A program made the translations under genes and the position numbers. From Fidelibacterota bacterium (GTDB taxonomy: Bacteria > Pseudomonadota > Alphaproteobacteria > Rhodospirillales > Rhodospirillaceae): a stretch of 32,302 nucleotides of DNA. The stretch is from the NCBI GenBank assembly GCA_947476625.1, contig CANJRA010000021.1, positions 1-32,302 of the forward strand. Direction: 5' to 3'. Positions 22,653 to 28,420 of this stretch are shown here, in pieces (position 1 is the stretch's first letter; each line of letters starts with the position of its first letter). A model generated the notes under the pieces. That model had not been told where the DNA came from. It searched no databases and worked only from the letters and a program-made list of their open reading frames with translations.

Positions 22653-23774
22653 ATGACCGCATCATTTCAGCCGCTTCGCATCGTGGGCCTCATGAGCGGC
22701 ACCTCCATGGACGGTATCGACGCGGCCTATCTGGAAACCGATGGCGACGGCGTTGTCCAGCCCGGTCATGCCATCACCTTGCCCTATGCCCCGGACGTCC
22801 GCGCGCGCCTGGGCGCTTTTATCGCCGCCGCGCCCGAGAAGGGTGCGCTGCCGGTGGAAGCGGACCTTGAAGCCGAGCTGACGGATTTGCACGCGCAGGC
22901 GGTCGAGACGCTGCTGCGCGCGATGCGCGTTTCGACCGATGCGTTGGATGTGGTGGGGTTTCACGGTCAGACGATCTGGCATCGCCCGGCTAAAAGACAA
23001 ACCTGGCAGATGGGCGACGGCGAACGCTTGGCCGAACATCTAGGCGTGCCGGTAGCATTCGATTTCCGCAGCGCAGATGTGGCGCAAGGCGGGCAGGGCG
23101 CGCCGCTGTTGCCGGTGTATCACGCGGCCCTCGCGCGCAAAGCCGGTGTGCCGGTGGCGATCCTCAATGTCGGCGGTGTCGCCAACATCACGTGCGTCGG
23201 AACATCATTTGACCAGTTGTTGGGTTTCGATACCGGGCCGGGCAACGGCCTGATCGACGATTGGGTGCGCGCGCGCTTGCGCATGGCGATGGATGAAGAC
23301 GGCGCGGTAGCCGCGCGCGGAAAAGTTCACCGCGATCTCGTTGATCTGCTGATGGAACACGCGTACTTCGCGCAAACACCGCCGAAATCGTTGGATCGCT
23401 TTGCCTTTACGGCGCACCGCTTATCGCATCTCAGCGATGAAGACGGTGCGGCGACATTAACGGCATTCACGGCGGCATCGGCCGCGCAGTCGTTGTGTCA
23501 TTGCCCGCAACGTCCGCAGAAAATCTTTGTAGCCGGCGGCGGACGGCGCAATCCGACGCTGATGAAACTGCTGGCGGAATATTCCGGCGTAGCCGTTGTC
23601 TCGGTTGATGAACTGGGCTGGGACGGTGATGCGTTGGAAGCGCAAGGCTTCGCGTATCTTGCCGCGCGCGTCATGCGCGGCTTGCCGCTGACGTTCCCCG
23701 GCACAACCGGCATCGCCGCGCCCGCCACCGGCGGACGCGTTGCAACACCGCGCGGTCTCAGAAAGTCTGCTTAG
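22653..23774 (+). CDS. anmK: Anhydro-N-acetylmuramic acid kinase
   Basis: AnmK opens the anhydro ring of 1,6-anhydroMurNAc and phosphorylates it to MurNAc-6-phosphate, recycling cell-wall turnover products in the cytoplasm. The 373-residue protein has the ATP-binding start G-L-M-S-G-T-S-M-D-G-I-D, the catalytic-region V-V-G-F-H-G-Q-T-I-W-H, F-D-F-R-S-A-D-V-A-Q-G-G-Q-G-A-P-L, the metal/ATP segment F-D-T-G-P-G-N-G-L-I-D-D-W, and G-G-G-R-R-N-P-T-L-M near the C-terminus. Length is normal. Divergent tyrS|anmK order is common in alphaproteobacteria. It converges with the alpha/beta hydrolase gene. Its job complements amiC and mrcA elsewhere in the window but they are not linked in one operon. Confidence 0.95.
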   Translation: MTASFQPLRIVGLMSGTSMDGIDAAYLETDGDGVVQPGHAITLPYAPDVRARLGAFIAAAPEKGALPVEADLEAELTDLHAQAVETLLRAMRVSTDALDVVGFHGQTIWHRPAKRQTWQMGDGERLAEHLGVPVAFDFRSADVAQGGQGAPLLPVYHAALARKAGVPVAILNVGGVANITCVGTSFDQLLGFDTGPGNGLIDDWVRARLRMAMDEDGAVAARGKVHRDLVDLLMEHAYFAQTPPKSLDRFAFTAHRLSHLSDEDGAATLTAFTAASAAQSLCHCPQRPQKIFVAGGGRRNPTLMKLLAEYSGVAVVSVDELGWDGDALEAQGFAYLAARVMRGLPLTFPGTTGIAAPATGGRVATPRGLRKSA

Positions 23775-23775
23775 A

Positions 23776-23800
23776 AAACGGCTTAACCTTGAGCCGTCTT
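23776..23800. terminator. Bidirectional hairpin between anmK and hydrolase gene
   Basis: AAAACGGCT (from 23775) pairs with AGCCGTCTT (to 23800), a 6-bp perfect core ACGGCT/AGCCGT with A/T flanks and an 8-nt loop. It contains the hydrolase stop codon and follows the anmK stop directly, so it may serve both convergent genes. Confidence 0.45.
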
Positions 23801-24460
23801 ACGACGTCCCGCCGTAGCACCGCCGCCCATGCGCGCATCGACATAGCCGCTCACCGAATTCACTAAGTGATCCATGTGATCCTTGAAGAAGTGGTTGGCG
23901 CCTTTGACAAGCTGATAGTCGATGATGATGTTCTTTTGCATCTTGAGCTTATTGGCGAGTTTCTCGACCGACGGCTCAGGCACAACGTCGTCGTCGGTGC
24001 CTTGCAGAATCAAACCCGAAGACGGACACGGTGCGAGGAACGAAAAGTCGTACATGTTGGCCGGCGGCGCGATCGAGATGAAACCTTCGATCTCGGGGCG
24101 ACGCATCAGAAGCTGCATGCCGATCCAGGCGCCGAACGAAAATCCCGCAACCCAGCACGACGAGGCGTTGGGGTTGACCGACTGCAGCCAATCGAGCGCA
24201 GATGCGGCATCGGACAATTCGCCCTGGCCGTTGTCGAAGTCACCTTGTGAACGCCCGACGCCGCGGAAATTAAAGCGGACGACGGAAAAGCCTTTCCGTA
24301 CAAAGATATAGTACAGATTATAGACCACCTTATTGTTCATCGTGCCGCCGTGTTGCGGATGCGGATGAAGAATGACAGCGATCGGCGCGCGCGGGGTTTC
24401 GCTATGGTGATAGCGACCTTCCAGGCGGCCTTCGGGGCCGGTGAAAATAACTTCGGGCAT
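23783..24460 (-). CDS. Alpha/beta hydrolase
   Basis: The 225-residue protein has a compact alpha/beta hydrolase fold: H-P-H-P-Q-H-G-G-T-M oxyanion region, F-R-G-V-G-R-S-Q-G, the nucleophile elbow G-F-S-F-G-A-W, an acid in G-T-D-D-D-V-V, and the catalytic His in K-G-A-N-H-F-F. This short subfamily (serine aminopeptidase/dienelactone hydrolase-like) is widespread in alphaproteobacteria, and its substrate is unknown. No signal peptide is seen. ATG 24460 is chosen because AAAGGAACC precedes it; the frame runs open to 24517 but without family resemblance. It is divergent from the Rrf2 gene; from memory, this hydrolase often neighbours the Rrf2/desulfurase genes, so it may belong functionally to that cluster. 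Confidence 0.85.
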   Translation of the reverse strand: MPEVIFTGPEGRLEGRYHHSETPRAPIAVILHPHPQHGGTMNNKVVYNLYYIFVRKGFSVVRFNFRGVGRSQGDFDNGQGELSDAASALDWLQSVNPNASSCWVAGFSFGAWIGMQLLMRRPEIEGFISIAPPANMYDFSFLAPCPSSGLILQGTDDDVVPEPSVEKLANKLKMQKNIIIDYQLVKGANHFFKDHMDHLVNSVSGYVDARMGGGATAGRRKTAQG

Positions 24461-24670
24461 TATGGTTCCTTTGCCCCGAACCCTAACACACCCACGGTCT
24501 GTAGGAGGGTTCGGCAAGCGCCGATTATTTAGGGGATGCGGCCCTGAGGTGCAAACCTGAAATGGGACTAAGGCCCACTGAGTTCCCGCCTTTATGTGAT
24601 CTAGCGACTATTTCCGGCCGTATATCCCTACAAGTAGTCGTTCATTACCGGCCCGGCGCCGCGCGTGAAT

Positions 24671-24689
24671 TTACCAGTAAAACTGGTAA
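24671..24689 (+). promoter_or_regulatory. Perfect palindrome upstream of the Rrf2 gene (probable operator)
   Basis: TTACCAGT-AAA-ACTGGTAA is a perfect 8-bp inverted repeat with a 3-bp centre, 51 bp before the ATG at 24740. Rrf2-family repressors bind palindromes of about this size at their own promoters, so this is the best operator candidate. I could not place a convincing -35/-10 pair around it. Confidence 0.55.
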
Positions 24690-24739
24690 TTGCCAAAAAA
24701 GTTCATGAAGCCAGTGACTTAGAAAAAGGACTGCCGCGA

Positions 24740-25183
24740 ATGAAGGACTCGTCGAAGGCGCGTTACGCCGTCGCCGCGCTTGTGGACCTGGCCAGCCAGC
24801 CCGTGCATCAGCCTACGACCCTGGCGGCGATTGCCAAACGCCAGGAGATCTCGGTTTCTTACCTTGAGCAGTTATTTGCCAAATTGCGGGCCGGCGGCCT
24901 GATTAAGAGCGTGCGCGGGCCCGGCGGCGGCTACATTTTGGCCCGTCCGGGCGAGCAAATCACCATTGCCGACATTTACGGCGCGGTGTTCGAGCCGGGC
25001 GACGGCGGACCCTCCGCCCAGGCTGGCGCCCAGGCGGAGGGCGGCGCGGCACTCAGATTCCATATGGAGGGCCTTTGGCATGCCATGGAGATGGAAATCG
25101 GCAAATTCTTGCAAAGCGTCACGGTTCATGATGTCCTCTCGGGCAAACTGGCGGCACCGCCCCGGCCTGTTTCGGCGGAGTAG
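24740..25183 (+). CDS. Rrf2-family regulator without cysteines
   Basis: The 147-residue product has the Rrf2 winged helix: K-A-R-Y-A-V-A-A-L-V-D-L-A at the start, the helix-turn-helix I-A-K-R-Q-E-I-S-V-S-Y-L-E-Q-L-F, then the wing L-I-K-S-V-R-G-P-G-G-G-Y-I-L-A-R. It is placed like IscR, in front of a cysteine desulfurase gene. The region that holds three Fe-S-binding Cys in IscR (and RirA) is replaced here by a Gly/Ala/Gln-rich stretch, and the protein contains no Cys at all. It therefore cannot hold a cluster through Cys and probably acts as an apo-type regulator or senses something else. ATG 24740 follows AAAAAGGA and begins at the conserved N-terminus; an upstream in-frame start at 24665 would run through the palindrome. 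Confidence 0.88.
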   Translation: MKDSSKARYAVAALVDLASQPVHQPTTLAAIAKRQEISVSYLEQLFAKLRAGGLIKSVRGPGGGYILARPGEQITIADIYGAVFEPGDGGPSAQAGAQAEGGAALRFHMEGLWHAMEMEIGKFLQSVTVHDVLSGKLAAPPRPVSAE

Positions 25184-25198
25184 GGCGCGTCACTCTAC

Positions 25199-25224
25199 AT
25201 GAGTGCGGGATATGAGTGCGGGAA
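25199..25224 (+). repeat. Two tandem 13-bp repeats
   Basis: ATGAGTGCGGGAT is followed at once by ATGAGTGCGGGAA. The pair lies between the Rrf2 and desulfurase genes. It is probably a small slippage duplication; it has no evident coding role, as neither ATG is in frame with the desulfurase. Confidence 0.8.
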
Positions 25225-25238
25225 TGGCCCGGAAAACC

Positions 25239-25262
25239 GGGAACCACTTTCCCCGAAAATGC
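25239..25262 (+). repeat. Short dispersed repeat copy 2 (GGGAA-CCACT-TTCCC-CGAAAATGC)
   Basis: This is similar to the element at 9403-9427: same CCACT spacer, same flanking symmetry (GGGAA/TTCCC) and the same trailing AATGC. It lies 14 bp before the start codon of the desulfurase gene, so it could form a hairpin close to the ribosome site. Confidence 0.5.
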
Positions 25263-25275
25263 TCTACAAGGGCCC

Positions 25276-26388
25276 ATGGCCCACGATCCCCTTTGCTATC
25301 TGGACTATAACGCCACCGCGCCGGTCCTGCCGGAGGTGTTGTCTGCCGTGACGGCGGACATCGCGTGTTTTGGAAATCCGTCATCGGTGCATGCGGCCGG
25401 TCGCCGCGCGCGCGCTGTTGTCGAAGATGCGCGCGAAGCCATTGCCGCGATGGTCAATGCGTCTGTGCAGCATGTTGTGTTTACGTCTGGCGGCACGGAA
25501 GCCAACGCGCTGGCCATGCGCGGCTTGGCGGGCGGATGCGCCGCGGTTCTGGCGTCGGCGATAGAACATCCATCGGTATTGGCGCATGTCGGCGAGAACC
25601 GCATTGCTGTCGATCATAACGGCATCATCGATCTTGCGGATTTAGAGCGGCAGCTGAGTACGGGGCCATCGCCCGCATTGATCGCGGTGATGCTCGCCAA
25701 CAATGAAACCGGTATCGTACAGCCCGTGGCGCAAGCCGCCGAACTCGCGCGTAAGTACGGCGCGCGGATACATTGTGACGCTGTGCAGGCGGCGGGGAAA
25801 ATACCCATCGATATGCGCGCGTTGGGTGTCGACAGTCTTAGTCTCTCGGCCCACAAATTCGGCGGACTGAAAGGTGCTGGCGCACTTGTGATACGCGCGG
25901 GCGTCGACCTTGCCGCCGATATGCTAGGCGGCGGACAGGAACGCCGCCGGCGCGCAGGCACCGAGAACGTTCCCGGCATCGTTGGCTTCGGCGCGGCAGC
26001 GCGTGCGGTGACGAAGCTGTTGGCAAATATGCCGCGCATCGAAGGACTGCGCGCGGATATGGAGCGGTTCGTTTCGCATTCCGCACCGCAGGCGCGGATT
26101 TTCGGCAAGGATGTGGAGCGCCTCGGCAATACGATGTGTGTGGTGTTGCCGGGTGTGTCGAGCGAAACCCAAGTCATGCGCCTGGATTTGGCGGGCGTGG
26201 CGGTCAGCGCCGGTTCCGCCTGTTCTTCGGGAAAAATCGCGCCGTCTCATGTATTGCTGGCCATGGGCGTGGACCCGGCCGAGGCTAAATCGGCCATTCG
26301 GGTCAGTCTGGGCTGGGATACCAAGCCGGAGGATGTCATGCAGTTCCTAAAGGCCTGGTTGCCTCTGGCGTCCAGCGCGGCGGCGTAA
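25276..26388 (+). CDS. Cysteine desulfurase (NifS/IscS family)
   Basis: The 370-residue PLP enzyme takes sulfur from L-cysteine as a persulfide for Fe-S clusters or thio-nucleosides. Motifs: Y-L-D-Y-N-A-T-A-P at the start, F-G-N-P-S-S-V-H, T-S-G-G-T-E-A-N, A-I-E-H-P-S, N-N-E-T-G, the H-C-D-A-V-Q-A-A-G-K segment, PLP lysine Lys194 in S-A-H-K-F-G-G, and the mobile-loop Cys316 in G-S-A-C-S-S-G. The R-R-A-G-T-E-N segment is typical of the NifS-like branch. All catalytic residues are present. ATG 25276 follows ACAAGGGCC; the frame extends to 25216 without family resemblance. It is 16 bp upstream of the ferredoxin gene and likely co-transcribed with it and mnmA. NifS- versus IscS-type is not decided, so no symbol is given. 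Confidence 0.93.
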   Translation: MAHDPLCYLDYNATAPVLPEVLSAVTADIACFGNPSSVHAAGRRARAVVEDAREAIAAMVNASVQHVVFTSGGTEANALAMRGLAGGCAAVLASAIEHPSVLAHVGENRIAVDHNGIIDLADLERQLSTGPSPALIAVMLANNETGIVQPVAQAAELARKYGARIHCDAVQAAGKIPIDMRALGVDSLSLSAHKFGGLKGAGALVIRAGVDLAADMLGGGQERRRRAGTENVPGIVGFGAAARAVTKLLANMPRIEGLRADMERFVSHSAPQARIFGKDVERLGNTMCVVLPGVSSETQVMRLDLAGVAVSAGSACSSGKIAPSHVLLAMGVDPAEAKSAIRVSLGWDTKPEDVMQFLKAWLPLASSAAA

Positions 26389-26404
26389 TACATAGCGAAC
26401 CAAT

Positions 26405-26734
26405 ATGCCCAAAGTCGTATTCATCGAGCGCAACGGAAACCGCAAGGAAGTGAAGGCCCAGGCCAACACCACCTTGCTGCAGGTAGCGCATGCCCACGGC
26501 ATCGATATGGAGGGGGCCTGCGAGGGCTCCATGGCCTGCTCGACCTGCCATGTCATTGTCGCGGACGAATGGATCAAAAAACTGCCGCCGGTTCACGCGA
26601 CCGAAGAAGACATGTTGGATCTTACCTACGGTGTGACGCGCACCTCGCGTCTCGCCTGCCAGATTGCGGTAACGCCGGCGCTGGACGGACTGACCGTTCG
26701 CTTGCCGACCGCGACACGCAATATGATGGACTGA
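26405..26734 (+). CDS. [2Fe-2S] ferredoxin (adrenodoxin/ISC type)
   Basis: The 109-residue electron carrier has the adrenodoxin-type cluster ligands Cys39, Cys45, Cys48 (A-C-E-G-S-M-A-C-S-T-C-H) and Cys85 (L-A-C-Q-I). This Fdx type supplies electrons for Fe-S cluster assembly and similar reactions. An acidic segment (T-E-E-D-M-L-D) lies on the usual partner-binding helix. The gene starts 16 bp after the desulfurase stop, and its TGA overlaps the mnmA ATG by one base, indicating translational coupling. It may reduce the sulfur-transfer chain or serve general ISC work. Confidence 0.93.
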   Translation: MPKVVFIERNGNRKEVKAQANTTLLQVAHAHGIDMEGACEGSMACSTCHVIVADEWIKKLPPVHATEEDMLDLTYGVTRTSRLACQIAVTPALDGLTVRLPTATRNMMD

Positions 26735-27930
26735 TGATGAGTACGCCTGTGAACTCCATGGGTTTTGCCAAAGCGCCCGCCGACACGCGGGTGGTGGTTG
26801 CTATGTCGGGCGGCGTGGATAGCTCGGTCGTGGCGGCGCTGTTGAAGTCGCAAGGTTACGATGTCGTCGGCTTGACCATGCAGCTTTACGACCATGGTGC
26901 GATGACGGCGAAAAGCAAAACCTGTTGCGCCGGCCAAGATATTTACGACGCGCGGCGCGTGTCCGACATGATCGGCATTCCGCATTATGTCGTGGACTAT
27001 GAAACGACGTTTAAAGCCGACGTGATGGATCGCTTTGCCGATGGGTATATCCACGGCGAAACGCCGGTGCCGTGCGTGCTGTGCAATCAGACCGTCAAGT
27101 TCCGCGATTTGTTGAAGGCGGCGAAGGATTTGGGCGCGGATGCGTTGGCGACCGGCCATTATGTGCAGCGTATCGACAATGGCGGCCGTGCTGAGTTGCG
27201 CCAGGCCATCGATCCCGACCGCGACCAAAGCTATTTCCTTTTTACAACGACGCGCGCTCAGCTCGACTTCGTGCGCTTTCCTTTGGGCGGATTGACCAAG
27301 CCCGAGACGCGCGACCTTTGCATCTCATTCGGTCTGCATGTCGCGGCGAAGCCCGACAGCCAGGATATTTGTTTTGTGCCTAACGGCGACTACGCCGCGG
27401 TGATCCGCAAGTTGCGCCCGGATGCGGCGCAGTTGGGCGAGATCGTGCACATCGACGGACGCGTGTTAGGCAAACATGAAGGCGTGATTCATTTCACCGT
27501 CGGTCAACGCAAAGGCCTTGGCATCGGCGGCGAGGCAGAGCCTTTGTACGTCGTGCGTATCGAGCCCGATACCGGACGCGTTATAGCCGGACCGAAAGAG
27601 GCGCTGCTGCGCCAATCGTTCGCGCTTCACAGCGTCAACTGGATTGGTGATGGCGAGGGGCCATCCTCCGAAGGAACGCCTGTGCGCGTCAAACTCCGCA
27701 ACACCCACACACCGATCGCCGCGACCATTTTTGCCGATGCGCCGGGCAGCGCGCGCGTCGTTTTGGGTGAACCGGAGGCCGCCGTGACGCCCGGCCAGGC
27801 GTGCGTATTCTATGACGGCGCCCGCGTGTTGGGCGGCGGCTGGATCGCGCGCGATAAAGCCGATCAGCCCATCCCCCACAATTTACGCCGCCAAGCGCAG
27901 CCTCCGACGGTGGCCGGCGGACTAAATTAG
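26734..27930 (+). CDS. mnmA: tRNA-specific 2-thiouridylase MnmA
   Basis: MnmA adds sulfur to carbon 2 of wobble uridine 34 in tRNA-Lys, tRNA-Glu and tRNA-Gln, using ATP and persulfide sulfur. The 398-residue enzyme has the PP-loop S-G-G-V-D-S-S (25-31), the active-site Cys117 (V-L-C-N-Q-T-V-K-F), and the second catalytic Cys213 (S-Q-D-I-C-F-V-P). T-G-H-Y and D-Q-S-Y-F-L-F are the tRNA-facing segments, and a C-terminal beta-barrel follows (G-Q-R-K-G-L-G-I). The start ATGATG sits on the ferredoxin stop (TGATG); either ATG may be used. In Bacillus a dedicated desulfurase (YrvO) next to mnmA feeds it directly, and the linkage here suggests the same. Confidence 0.95.
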   Translation: MMSTPVNSMGFAKAPADTRVVVAMSGGVDSSVVAALLKSQGYDVVGLTMQLYDHGAMTAKSKTCCAGQDIYDARRVSDMIGIPHYVVDYETTFKADVMDRFADGYIHGETPVPCVLCNQTVKFRDLLKAAKDLGADALATGHYVQRIDNGGRAELRQAIDPDRDQSYFLFTTTRAQLDFVRFPLGGLTKPETRDLCISFGLHVAAKPDSQDICFVPNGDYAAVIRKLRPDAAQLGEIVHIDGRVLGKHEGVIHFTVGQRKGLGIGGEAEPLYVVRIEPDTGRVIAGPKEALLRQSFALHSVNWIGDGEGPSSEGTPVRVKLRNTHTPIAATIFADAPGSARVVLGEPEAAVTPGQACVFYDGARVLGGGWIARDKADQPIPHNLRRQAQPPTVAGGLN

Positions 27931-27967
27931 GCGCTTAGCCAAGGGCTTAGCCGCAAGTTCCGATGGT

Positions 27968-27996
27968 TTGACAATTCCGCGCCATCCACTTAAAAC
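27968..27996 (+). promoter_or_regulatory. Promoter of the tRNA-Met gene
   Basis: A consensus -35 TTGACA (27968-27973) is followed after exactly 17 bp by TAAAAC (27991-27996). Initiation near 28003 gives a short leader before the tRNA at 28040. The leader can form CTTGCGG/CCGCAAG (28005-28011 and 28025-28031), and an overlapping stem CCCAC/GTGGG (27996-28000 and 28011-28015) spans the start region. Confidence 0.65.
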
Positions 27997-28039
27997 CCAC
28001 ACCTCTTGCGGTGGGCTTTGAGCTCCGCAAGACCCCGGT

Positions 28040-28116
28040 GGCGGGGTAGCTCAGCTGGTTAGAGCACGGGAATCATAATCCTGGGGTCGGGGGTTCGAGT
28101 CCCTCCCTCGCTACCA
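28040..28116 (+). tRNA. tRNA-Met (CAT), elongator type
   Basis: The 77-nt gene folds fully: acceptor GGCGGGG with CCTCGCT (one G-T closing pair), D stem GCTC/GAGC, anticodon stem CGGGA/TCCTG with loop ATCATAA (anticodon CAT), five-base variable region, T stem with TTCGAGT loop, discriminator A and an encoded CCA. It lacks the three consecutive G-C anticodon-stem pairs of initiators, and the first acceptor pair is not the initiator mismatch type. An Ile-CAT (lysidine) tRNA is the alternative, but the acceptor stem looks like alphaproteobacterial elongator Met. Confidence 0.93.
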
Positions 28117-28420
28117 TTTTCCTTAATAACATCAATAATTTATTTGAGATCTGGTGTTGGTCAATCGGCCTAAAGCTGACCGTCAACGTCAATGGGGGAT
28201 GTAACCCAATACGTGCCTCCGCTACCAACAGAAAAAGCAGTACAGACGCGGCGGGTGTCCTGAGGACGCCAGCTACGGTGCGTGCAGCTTCTTGTTGATA
28301 CTGAGTTCCCGCGCTAAGTTCGCCGGACGGGAGCCTACGTCTCGACCAGGGATGGAATCAAAACACGCTAATGGGTTGGGCCTTGTCGTACGGGGCCTGA
28401 GCATTCATTTGGGGGAATCT
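28117..28420 (+). other. Gap between tRNA-Met and the quinohemoprotein gene
   Basis: I see no gene in these 304 bp. The tRNA 3' end CGCTACCA recurs at about 28230 within CCTCCGCTACCA, which might be the trace of a former integration but is short. A weak promoter-like pair TTGTTG (28292) and TAAGTT (28315), 17 bp apart, precedes the next gene. Confidence 0.5.
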
